A stretch of DNA of 6,458 nucleotides from Flavobacteriaceae bacterium. Lineage in GTDB: Bacteria > Bacteroidota > Bacteroidia > Flavobacteriales > Flavobacteriaceae. Shown piece after piece: positions 1 to 5,274 of the stretch. Positions within the stretch are counted from its first letter, which is position 1. Every line of letters begins with the position of its first letter. The stretch spans positions 1 to 6,458 of the forward strand of contig JACXVH010000082.1 in the NCBI GenBank assembly GCA_014763515.1, read 5' to 3'. Both the position numbers and the translations under genes were made by a program. The notes under the pieces were generated by a model that was not told where the DNA came from, did no database searches, and worked only from the letters and a program-made list of their open reading frames with translations.

Positions 1-108
1 ATAAGTTAAATAGAAGATATTTTGAAGAAAAACTCTTCGATAGGCTTGTAATTGCTAACATTACAGGATTATGACAACAAACGGACAATCAGTAAAAAAA
101 TTAATAAC

Positions 109-708
109 ATGATGACATTAAAACAAAATACAACATTAGTTGTGCTAACAATTTTGTTAGTAAATTTATTTAGTTGCAAAGCACAAACTAATACCATAAA
201 TATTACAGAGCATTGCAACAATAATACATTAAGTGATACAGACGGCGAACTGTATTTAAAAGACATCAACAATTTATATGCAAACTACGTTGGCACATGG
301 AAATGGCAAGAAGGCAATAGAGAATTTATTTTAACTCTAATAAAACAAACAAAATTTCATTATAACGAAGGAAATGATGATTTTTACAGAGACCGTATTG
401 TAGGTTATTATATTTACAAAGAAAATAATGTTGAATTAATAAATACCTCAACAGATAATTTAAATGATGATTATGGAGTAAAAGTTTATTATTATTTAGA
501 TTGTTATTCAGTATTATCTGGCAGCATAAAAGATATCTTGAAAAACAAAATCTACGATTCTTGGTTTGAAATAATTTCACCAACACAAATTAGATTTAAA
601 GGCAAAGAAAGAGAAAATTTGAGGTATAAAAAAGAAGGCATGCCAAATCCTCCTCCTGTTTATGCAGGCAATAGTTTTCCTTTAGAAATGATCTTAATTA
701 AACAATAA
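109..708 (+). CDS. DUF6705-like exported lipoprotein
   Basis: Predicted 199-residue lipoprotein of unknown function. The N-terminus has a basic start (K5), a hydrophobic stretch at about residues 10-21 and a lipobox LFSC with the acylated cysteine at C23, followed by KAQ, so export and membrane anchoring are expected. The mature part contains YLKDINNLYANYVGTWKW at about residues 49-66, followed by an alternating charged and aromatic segment. This 'YLKD-NNL-d-yvGTWkw' block recalls the DUF6705 family common in Flavobacteriia (recognised from memory). Two adjacent ATGs (109 and 112) are equally plausible starts. An upstream TTG at 52 would add 19 residues ahead of the signal peptide and is unlikely. 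A 13-codon ORF (71-112) ends over this start. The stop lies only 7 bp before the 134-bp attC-like element, the compact layout expected of a cassette gene. No clear promoter or SD site is visible in 1-108. Function unknown. Confidence 0.85.
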   Translation: MMTLKQNTTLVVLTILLVNLFSCKAQTNTINITEHCNNNTLSDTDGELYLKDINNLYANYVGTWKWQEGNREFILTLIKQTKFHYNEGNDDFYRDRIVGYYIYKENNVELINTSTDNLNDDYGVKVYYYLDCYSVLSGSIKDILKNKIYDSWFEIISPTQIRFKGKERENLRYKKEGMPNPPPVYAGNSFPLEMILIKQ

Positions 709-715
709 AAACTAC

Positions 716-849
716 TTGTAACATTGTATATATTCAATAGCGGCTTTTGTTTCAACACAAAAGTCGCTTTGTATTTGTAAAGCTTGTAATAAAAGAAAAG
801 TTTAATTATTTTTATTCCGCTACTGTAATATATACAAAAACCGTTGTGT
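716..849 (+). repeat. attC-like 134-bp imperfect palindrome, copy 1
   Basis: First of two 134-bp copies (the other is 2028-2161) that align without gaps with 15 mismatches. The ends are TTGTAAC (716-722) and GTTGTGT (843-849), the latter close to the integron core GTTRRRY. Inside, TGTATATATT (725-734) pairs with AATATATACA (827-836). After a short asymmetric internal loop (CAA against CTGT), TAGCGG (738-743) pairs with CCGCTA (817-822). Two inner hairpins follow: AGCGGCTTTTGT (739-750) with ACAAAAGTCGCT (757-768), with one G-T pair, and AATAAAAG (788-795) with TTTTTATT (809-816). Long imperfect palindromes with asymmetric bulges are the hallmark of integron attC sites, which recombine as folded single strands. 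The length is within the range of known attC sites. An unrelated intergenic repeat family is the main alternative. Confidence 0.65.
739..768 (+). terminator. Stem-loop, possible terminator inside attC-like copy 1
   Basis: A 12-bp stem (one G-T pair) with a 6-nt loop lies about 30 bp after the stop of the DUF6705-like gene and is followed by TTGTATTTG, a broken T-run. It could end transcription of that gene. The poor T-tract and the role of the same bases in the larger palindrome keep confidence low. Confidence 0.35.
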
Positions 850-987
850 AATATTATAAAAAAGTTTTGAAAGCCTAACTAGCTGAAGTCGAAAATGTGA
901 AAGTGAAAACCGACATGAAAAAAGAAAGTAACCGAAATTCTTAAGCGATATTAAGAAAATTATCTTTTAACTATAAAAAATCATATC

Positions 988-1497
988 ATGAAAAAATTAA
1001 AATTTTTATTTACAATTTCAATTGTTATTACAATAATGTTTACATTTTCTTGTAGTGAAAATGAAAGTATAAATTCAACTTCAAGTCTTAGACAACCTGA
1101 ATTAGGTGAAATTAAATTTAAAAGTAATATCGATAATAATTCAAGTAAATTATCAACTGGTAAAATTATCATTATAGATATTGCAAGAAAAAAACATAGC
1201 GATGATCCAAAAGTTTGTGGTGATTGTAAATGTGGTTTAGGAGTTTGTAGATTTTGCATGTTCTGTACAAGAAGTTCAGAGAATTCCCAAACTGTTGAAA
1301 TTTTTGAAGAAAATGGTATTAAATTCTTTGAATTAGAACTGTCAGAGCCTTTATTAGAGGGTGTTGATTATAATTTTTACGTTGATGAAGATGTTTATTG
1401 CGATGATGATTCTAATCTGTATGTAGAAAAAGGAGTATATGAATTAAATCAAGATATTGGTGAATTTGGTGGATATAAAATAATAGTTTCTTATTAA
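988..1497 (+). CDS. Cysteine-rich lipoprotein of unknown function
   Basis: A 169-residue protein with a classical lipoprotein signal: KK at residues 2-3, a hydrophobic core at about 6-20 and the lipobox TFSC with C22. A serine- and asparagine-rich linker (23-57) follows, then a hydrophobic strand (KIIIIDIARKK, 59-69). Next is a compact cysteine cluster C77-x2-C80-x-C82-x4-C87-x2-C90-x2-C93, which could bind metal or form disulfides. The C-terminal part is acidic and looks beta-rich, with YNFYVDEDVY and a final GGYKIIVSY. I do not recognise a named family. The pattern (basic strand, Cys cluster, 'VDEDV...G-Y...GGY-I' tail) loosely recalls small lipoproteins of Flavobacteriia. The ATG at 988 follows an A-rich leader with no SD site. 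The stop is 1 nt before the start of the thioredoxin-like gene, so the two are almost certainly co-translated, and a redox partnership over the cysteines is a plausible inference. Confidence 0.85.
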   Translation: MKKLKFLFTISIVITIMFTFSCSENESINSTSSLRQPELGEIKFKSNIDNNSSKLSTGKIIIIDIARKKHSDDPKVCGDCKCGLGVCRFCMFCTRSSENSQTVEIFEENGIKFFELELSEPLLEGVDYNFYVDEDVYCDDDSNLYVEKGVYELNQDIGEFGGYKIIVSY

Positions 1498-1498
1498 A

Positions 1499-2023
1499 AT
1501 GAAATATCTATTTCTATTAATTTTAATTTCTATTAATTTTGAAAGTAAAATAGAAAATAAGGTAACACCTTCAGAATTAAAAAAAATAATAACAAAATCA
1601 AGTTCTGATTTTAATATCATATATACTTATACTGATTGGTGTTCTCCTTGTGTAAAAGAGTTTCCTAATTTTTTACAATTTTGTAAAGAAAACAAAGTTA
1701 CTCCTTTTATAATTATACTTTCAAAAGATGGAAATGCAGATTTGGATAAATTTAAACTAAAGTTTAATAAAAAATATAGTTTTAATAGTGATTATATTTT
1801 TAATTATTCATTTAGAAGTGACATTGTTAAATCTTTAAAAAAATCAAATTATAAAAATTATCAAGGTTTTATTAAAGAATTATTAGGTAACAATTATAAT
1901 TCTGACATTATATATGGTTCAGATAATTTCATATTAACTAATCAAAATTCTGACGTAATTTATGTTGCAGAATCAGGTAGTTACGAAAAAAAATATTCTG
2001 AAATTTCAAATCTAATAAAATAA
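1499..2023 (+). CDS. Thioredoxin-like (TlpA-type) exported protein
   Basis: A 174-residue protein beginning with a short hydrophobic signal (residues 3-14, no lipobox), so probably secreted or periplasmic. A thioredoxin-like core follows: FNIIYTYTDWCSPC with the active-site motif WCSPC at 47-51, then a helix and the strand PFIIILSKDGN (about 69-79) typical of TlpA/AhpC-like folds. A lysine- and asparagine-rich segment follows, then a strand pair around IIYGSDNFILTNQNSDVIY. In TlpA proteins the turn before the 'fliD' strand usually carries a cis-proline (PT). Here the corresponding residues appear to be SD, so the usual cis-proline seems to be missing, which may alter substrate handling. The family reduces, oxidises or isomerises disulfides. 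The likely substrate is the cysteine-cluster lipoprotein encoded 1 nt upstream (inference). The gene is strikingly AT-rich. Its stop lies 4 bp before the second attC-like element. Confidence 0.85.
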   Translation: MKYLFLLILISINFESKIENKVTPSELKKIITKSSSDFNIIYTYTDWCSPCVKEFPNFLQFCKENKVTPFIIILSKDGNADLDKFKLKFNKKYSFNSDYIFNYSFRSDIVKSLKKSNYKNYQGFIKELLGNNYNSDIIYGSDNFILTNQNSDVIYVAESGSYEKKYSEISNLIK

Positions 2024-2027
2024 CATC

Positions 2028-2161
2028 ACACAACACTGTATATATTCAATAGCGGCTTTTGTATAAAAATAAAAGCCGCTTTGTATTTGTAAAGCTTGTA
2101 ATAAAAGAAAAGTTTAATTACTTTTATTCCGCTACTGTAATATATACAAGGACCGTTATGC
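2028..2161 (+). repeat. attC-like 134-bp imperfect palindrome, copy 2
   Basis: Second copy of the 716-849 element at an offset of exactly 1312 bp. The ends are ACACAAC (2028-2034) and GTTATGC (2155-2161); GTTATGC is also, from memory, a core of Vibrio chromosomal-integron repeats. The stems are TGTATATATT (2037-2046) with AATATATACA (2139-2148), TAGCGG (2050-2055) with CCGCTA (2129-2134), a perfect 10-bp hairpin 2051-2060 with 2071-2080, and AATAAAAG with CTTTTATT (2121-2128). Changes relative to copy 1 fall mainly in the hairpin loop and the outer boxes. Two changes improve stems: G-T becomes G-C in the first hairpin, and T becomes C in the second. The structure therefore seems to be under selection, not only the sequence. 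Confidence 0.65.
2051..2080 (+). terminator. Stem-loop, possible terminator inside attC-like copy 2
   Basis: A perfect 10-bp stem AGCGGCTTTT / AAAAGCCGCT with a 10-nt loop, followed by TTGTATTTGT, lies about 28 bp past the thioredoxin-like stop. It may terminate the two-gene transcript. The T-tract is interrupted, and the stem competes with the outer palindrome for TAGCGG. Confidence 0.35.
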
Positions 2162-2317
2162 CTCACCCTAAAAGACGACACAGCAGACAAAGACGAACAT
2201 AAACGAGAAAAAAGTAAACCATTTTGACAGGTGAACACAGACATACAAACCATATCAAAATCGGACAGCGAGTAAGCCGACACTCATTGTCAACCCTTCT
2301 GTGTTTTAATTTTTTCC

Positions 2318-2360
2318 CCACCGCACAAAAAAAATTGAATTTCTATTGCCACCGCACAAA
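2318..2360 (+). repeat. 12-bp direct repeat pair CCACCGCACAAA
   Basis: The identical word CCACCGCACAAA occurs at 2318-2329 and 2349-2360, with 31 bp between starts (roughly three helical turns). The spacing would suit two copies of a protein-binding site on one DNA face, but it may also be an intergenic repeat remnant. There is no direct evidence for either. Confidence 0.5.
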
Positions 2361-2370
2361 TAGCACATTT

Positions 2371-2411
2371 GCTTTTGCCCCACCCACACAAGCCGACCCT
2401 TCGGCAAAAGC
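2371..2411 (+). repeat. Nested hairpins GCTTTTGCC/GGCAAAAGC and GCCGA/TCGGC
   Basis: GCTTTTGCC (2371-2379) can pair with GGCAAAAGC (2403-2411). A smaller, tighter hairpin GCCGA-CCCT-TCGGC (2392-2405) shares the GGC at 2403-2405, so the two folds exclude each other. No T-run directly follows, so this is not a typical intrinsic terminator. The two alternative folds could be a leader structure if transcribed, or a DNA recombination fold. Confidence 0.5.
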
Positions 2412-2453
2412 AAAAGAGCCATTTTTCCCGACCTTTTTTTATACTTTCGGATT

Positions 2454-2474
2454 CTGTGCAGATTCAGTGCACAG
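2454..2474. promoter_or_regulatory. Inverted repeat CTGTGCA-N7-TGCACAG, candidate operator
   Basis: A perfect 7-bp inverted repeat with a 7-nt spacer (GATTCAG) is centred about 52 bp upstream of the vWA start codon. Its size, symmetry and place suit an operator for a dimeric regulator of the operon, or an RNA hairpin in its leader. No regulator gene is visible in the window. Confidence 0.4.
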
Positions 2475-2515
2475 GAGAGTATTTACTTTGTTCCATGATT
2501 TAAAAAACAAAAAAA

Positions 2516-3175
2516 ATGGAATCACTAAATGACTTCTTAATTCAGAAACCAAGACCGTTACCAGTAATTGTTGCTGTTGACCGTAGCGGCAGTATGGGCT
2601 CAAACGGCAAAATTGATGCTTTGAACATAGCATTAAAAGACTTCATCAATTCATTAAAGGACGAAGACAGCAATAAAGCGGAAATCCATATTGCATTGTT
2701 TAGTTTCGGGGGCGACACTGCTACTTGCGACATCCCTTTCGCTTCAATTAACGAAGTGGCAATTCCTACTTATCAGGCAAATGGGAGAACACCAATGGGA
2801 GAATCATTTTCATTGATTAAAAACTTAATTGAGGACAAAGTTCAAATTCCATCAAGGTCATATAAGCCAACCATTGTTTTGCTGACAGACGGAATACCAA
2901 CCGATGATTACGAATCGCCAATGAATGATTTAATAAATGAAGGACGATCTTCAAAAGCATTCCGGATTGTAATGGCAATTGGTGATGATGCCGACCATAA
3001 TATGCTTTCGAAATTTGTGAGTACACCAGAATATTTGGTAACAGGAGAAAGTGCAAGAGACATTAGAAAGTTCTTCCGATTTGTTACAATGTCTGTAACA
3101 CAGCGTATGAAAAGTCAAACGCCAGATATGTTTCAAGTTCCAACTATGCCAGATGATGACACGCTTGACTTTTAA
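2516..3175 (+). CDS. terY: TerY-like von Willebrand factor A protein
   Basis: A 219-residue cytoplasmic vWA protein, close to the length of TerY from tellurite-resistance loci. The metal-ion-dependent adhesion site is complete: DRSGS (D22, S24, S26), T92 in GRTPMG and D125 in LLTDG. It can therefore bind a divalent cation and probably mediates metal-dependent protein contacts. The beta strands PVIVAVD, IHIALFSF, PTIVLLTD and FRIVMAIG alternate with helices as in the vWA fold, and no signal peptide or membrane segment is seen. The tail after SVTQRMKS is proline- and aspartate-rich and ends DDDTLDF, possibly a docking tail. The start is the ATG after an A-rich stretch, without an SD site. The stop overlaps the phosphatase start by 1 nt (TAATG). 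With the following two genes it forms a TerY-P triad, in which the vWA protein is thought to act as adaptor or phosphorylation target (inference from the family). Confidence 0.92.
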   Translation: MESLNDFLIQKPRPLPVIVAVDRSGSMGSNGKIDALNIALKDFINSLKDEDSNKAEIHIALFSFGGDTATCDIPFASINEVAIPTYQANGRTPMGESFSLIKNLIEDKVQIPSRSYKPTIVLLTDGIPTDDYESPMNDLINEGRSSKAFRIVMAIGDDADHNMLSKFVSTPEYLVTGESARDIRKFFRFVTMSVTQRMKSQTPDMFQVPTMPDDDTLDF

Positions 3176-3882
3176 TGGAACAAATAATTTCATACATCCA
3201 AGCAACCGTTCCCGGTGATAAGCCTGACAACCTTCCCAATCAGGATTACATTCAGGTATTTGAAAACGACACAATCTATATTGGTTCAGTTTCAGATGGG
3301 CTTGGCTCATCGCTTCATTCCAAGGATGGTGCACGTTTGGCTTGTGAATGTGTGATTGAAATTTTGAAAAACGAAAATTCAAAAGTTGACTTCAACGCAT
3401 TGTCGGATAAAATCACAAAACATTGGCAGCATTTAGTTGAACAAAACAAAGGTCTAATAAAGGATTACAGAACAACAAATTCGTTTGTGTCGGTTTTCAA
3501 AAAAGAAAAATTAATTCTTGCAGGACAATTAGGCGATGTAATGATTTCATTACGCATTGACGGTTTGTTCAGGCATTTTGAAATAACGCAAAAAGAATTT
3601 AGTAATGAAACCGATTGTTTGGGTTCAGGAAAAAATGAACGATATAAAATTGCAAAATATGAATTTGGGCACTCGTTTGATTTTTTAATTGCCACCGATG
3701 GGATAAGCGATGAAATAGAGCCTTTGAAATTAGAAGCGTTTCAAAATTATTTGAAAGATAAATTTCAGAATGTATCAACTGATAACAGGAATATCGAACT
3801 GCAATCAGAAATTGAAAATATAATGAAGGATAAAAACAATGACGATAAATCGTTACTGTACACTTGGACAAACAGAAAATAA
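3175..3882 (+). CDS. PP2C-family Ser/Thr protein phosphatase
   Basis: A 235-residue single-domain phosphatase of the PP2C (PPM) metal-dependent type. Recognisable motifs in order are NQD at 22-24, SDGLG with D41-G42 (metal ligands), LGD with D121, ATDGISDE with D175 and D179, and the C-terminal DDKS at 223-226, equivalent to the family's final D(N/D)xT/S metal-binding element. All core acidic residues seem present, so the enzyme should be active, removing phosphate from Ser/Thr. There is no signal peptide or membrane segment, and it lacks extra sensory domains. It starts inside the vWA stop and ends inside the kinase start codon (TAATG at both junctions), so synthesis of the three proteins is probably coupled. 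In TerY-P systems the phosphatase opposes the kinase encoded next door. Confidence 0.9.
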   Translation: MEQIISYIQATVPGDKPDNLPNQDYIQVFENDTIYIGSVSDGLGSSLHSKDGARLACECVIEILKNENSKVDFNALSDKITKHWQHLVEQNKGLIKDYRTTNSFVSVFKKEKLILAGQLGDVMISLRIDGLFRHFEITQKEFSNETDCLGSGKNERYKIAKYEFGHSFDFLIATDGISDEIEPLKLEAFQNYLKDKFQNVSTDNRNIELQSEIENIMKDKNNDDKSLLYTWTNRK

Positions 3883-5273
3883 TGAAAGTAATTGATTCTA
3901 AAAATATCAGCTATAATGTTCTTGAGAAACTTGGCGAGGGTTCTCAGGGAACTACTTATTTGTTGGAGGATAAAAAACACATTGTCAAACTATTCAATCA
4001 TTCATTCAACGAAACAGAAAGTAAATCCAAAATAAATTTCTTGCTCAATTTAGGATTAGATAAAAAGATATTTTCAGTTCCGTTACGTCAAATCACACAA
4101 CCTAAAGACGGTTACATAGCAGAATTTGCATCGGGAATGCAACCACTTTCTAATTTGAAGTTGGAAAATGTAAAAGAAAGCCTTGCTGAATGGTATTTAA
4201 AAACAGGCGGTCTATCAAAGCGATACAATGTATTGATAAGATTAGCTGCCATTTTGAGGGCTTTACATAGCAAAGGACTTGCTTATTGTGATTTGTCCCC
4301 CAACAATGTATTTGTATCTGAAAAAGCTGATTTATACAATGTGTTTTTGATTGACCTTGATAATTTACGATACAAGATAAGTGTTGTACATAACATTTAT
4401 ACTCCTTTTTATGGAGCACCGGAAGTTATCTCAAATAACTTTCCTAACACAACTATGTCTGATTGTTATTCATTTGCGGTAATTGCTTATGAGTTGCTAA
4501 CATTAAATCACCCGTTAATTGGCGATTATGTTTCTGATGGTGAACCTGAACTGGAAGAACAAGCACTATTAGGTAAATTACCTTGGGTTGATAGTGAAGA
4601 TGACACTACAAACGAAAGAACAACAGGGCTTCCAACTTTTAACGTGATTCCAAATCGTTTGTTAGAATTATTTCGAAGAAACTTTGAAGTTGGTTTAAAC
4701 AATCCAATTGAAAGACCAACTATGGCAGAATGGTTTGATACTTTGAATCTTGCTAACAACGAACTTCTTAAATGCGGTAATCAAAAGTGCAATTTGATTT
4801 ATCCGTTTAATAACAATAAGAAATGCCCATTTTGCGGACACACTCCTAAAAAAGTTACAAGAATTCAAATGCGAAGATGGGAAGAAACCGAATCTTTTGA
4901 CAACCAGACTCACGAAATTAAATCGTCTTTTGATTTGGAACCAACCGTTTATGATGAGATCCTAATGGATGAAAACACACCTAAGGAAATTGCCGCTTTT
5001 AACTTCCTATTGACAGATATTGAGCCAATGGAGTCATTATTGAAAGTAGAGTATTTGGAAGAAAATAACGAAACAAAAATTCGGCTTACACCTTTGAACG
5101 GTGTGAAGTTTTACATAAGCCCAAGACAAGGTTTGGCAGAAGGAGGTAAATCCATTTTGCTTGATACTCCAAAAAAAATCAGAGTTGTAGATTCCACCCA
5201 AAGCGACAAGCAGAAGTATATGTTGCACCTTAAAGATTTGAGCATTCCTCAAAGAGTATTAACAATAGATTGA
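3882..5273 (+). CDS. Hanks-type Ser/Thr kinase with C-terminal zinc ribbon
   Basis: A 463-residue soluble kinase. The kinase domain spans about residues 10-295. It has a glycine loop LGEGSQGTTY (17-26), ATP lysine K36 in IVKLF, catalytic loop YCDLSPNN with D137 and N142, and a metal-binding IDLDN with D158 in place of DFG. APE is at 179-181, with a DCYSFAVIAYELL helix after it. HRD is changed to YCD and DFG to DLD, but every catalytic residue is kept, so it is probably active. A zinc ribbon C298-x4-C303 and C315-x2-C318 follows, then about 145 residues of unknown fold. Kinase plus zinc ribbon is the architecture described for the TerY-P triad (Anantharaman, Iyer and Aravind, from memory). The ATG at 3882 overlaps the phosphatase stop. 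A TTG six codons upstream (3864) is possible but less likely. The next gene starts after 1 nt. Confidence 0.92.
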   Translation: MKVIDSKNISYNVLEKLGEGSQGTTYLLEDKKHIVKLFNHSFNETESKSKINFLLNLGLDKKIFSVPLRQITQPKDGYIAEFASGMQPLSNLKLENVKESLAEWYLKTGGLSKRYNVLIRLAAILRALHSKGLAYCDLSPNNVFVSEKADLYNVFLIDLDNLRYKISVVHNIYTPFYGAPEVISNNFPNTTMSDCYSFAVIAYELLTLNHPLIGDYVSDGEPELEEQALLGKLPWVDSEDDTTNERTTGLPTFNVIPNRLLELFRRNFEVGLNNPIERPTMAEWFDTLNLANNELLKCGNQKCNLIYPFNNNKKCPFCGHTPKKVTRIQMRRWEETESFDNQTHEIKSSFDLEPTVYDEILMDENTPKEIAAFNFLLTDIEPMESLLKVEYLEENNETKIRLTPLNGVKFYISPRQGLAEGGKSILLDTPKKIRVVDSTQSDKQKYMLHLKDLSIPQRVLTID

Positions 5274-5274
5274 A

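Larger units (their letters stand above)
844..2155 (+). mobile_element. Putative two-gene integron cassette
   Basis: If the two 134-bp elements are attC sites cleaved as G^TT, this 1312-bp segment is one cassette carrying its own attC at the right end. The support is specific. The cassette begins TTGTGT after the G of copy 1, and the left end of copy 2 is ACACAAC, the exact reverse complement of GTTGTGT. Including flanks, 9 of 10 bases match (GTTGTGTAAT against ATCACACAAC). Copy 2's right end (GTTATGC) and copy 1's left end (TTGTAAC) do not show this match. Circularising the segment would therefore create perfectly paired outer boxes, as for a genuine attC. Both genes point the same way, and the last stop lies 4 bp before the element. 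The 144-bp leader (844-987) holds no supported gene or clear promoter. No integrase is present, so this would belong to an array whose integrase lies elsewhere or is lost. Confidence 0.55.
2162..2515. other. Noncoding region upstream of the TerY-P operon
   Basis: About 350 bp between the second attC-like element and the vWA gene, visibly richer in C and G than the cassette on its left. An open frame on + from a TTG at 2224 to 2532 exists but overlaps the next gene's start and has no protein-like composition. The region contains a 12-bp direct repeat, nested hairpins around 2371-2411, two T-runs (about 2422-2426 and 2432-2438) and a 7-bp inverted repeat close to the operon. The operon promoter should lie here. 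The nearest approach to the Bacteroidota -7 element TAnnTTTG is TACTTTG at 2484-2490, one base short and without a partner TTTG, so no promoter is called. I have an impression of similar C-rich segments recurring between genes in other Bacteroidota, which cannot be verified here. Confidence 0.6.

Noticed and set aside
21..48. TTTG (21-24) and TAGGCTTG (41-48) as a promoter for the first lipoprotein gene
   Set aside because: The spacing (16 bp) is shorter than the usual 19-21 and the second box has a mismatch, so the support is too weak to annotate.
961..968. TATCTTTT as a Bacteroidota -7 promoter element (TAnnTTTG)
   Set aside because: It differs at the last base and has no TTTG at the expected distance upstream; such words are expected by chance in DNA this AT-rich.
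981..1259. 92-codon frame on the - strand opposite the cysteine-rich lipoprotein
   Set aside because: It lies entirely in the shadow of a lipoprotein gene with a clear signal peptide and lacks protein features of its own.
716..2161. The 134-bp repeats as insertion sequence ends or CRISPR repeats
   Set aside because: They are direct copies of the same orientation with no transposase between them, they are too long and too few for CRISPR, and the covariation of the ends fits attC better.
2224..2532. 102-codon open frame on + upstream of the vWA gene
   Set aside because: It starts at a TTG, overlaps the well-supported vWA start, crosses the hairpin region and has no recognisable domain. It looks like a chance frame in a C-rich noncoding segment.
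2951..3382. 143-codon frame on the - strand across the vWA/phosphatase junction
   Set aside because: It is antisense to two genes with complete catalytic or metal-binding motifs; its composition is typical of an antisense shadow.
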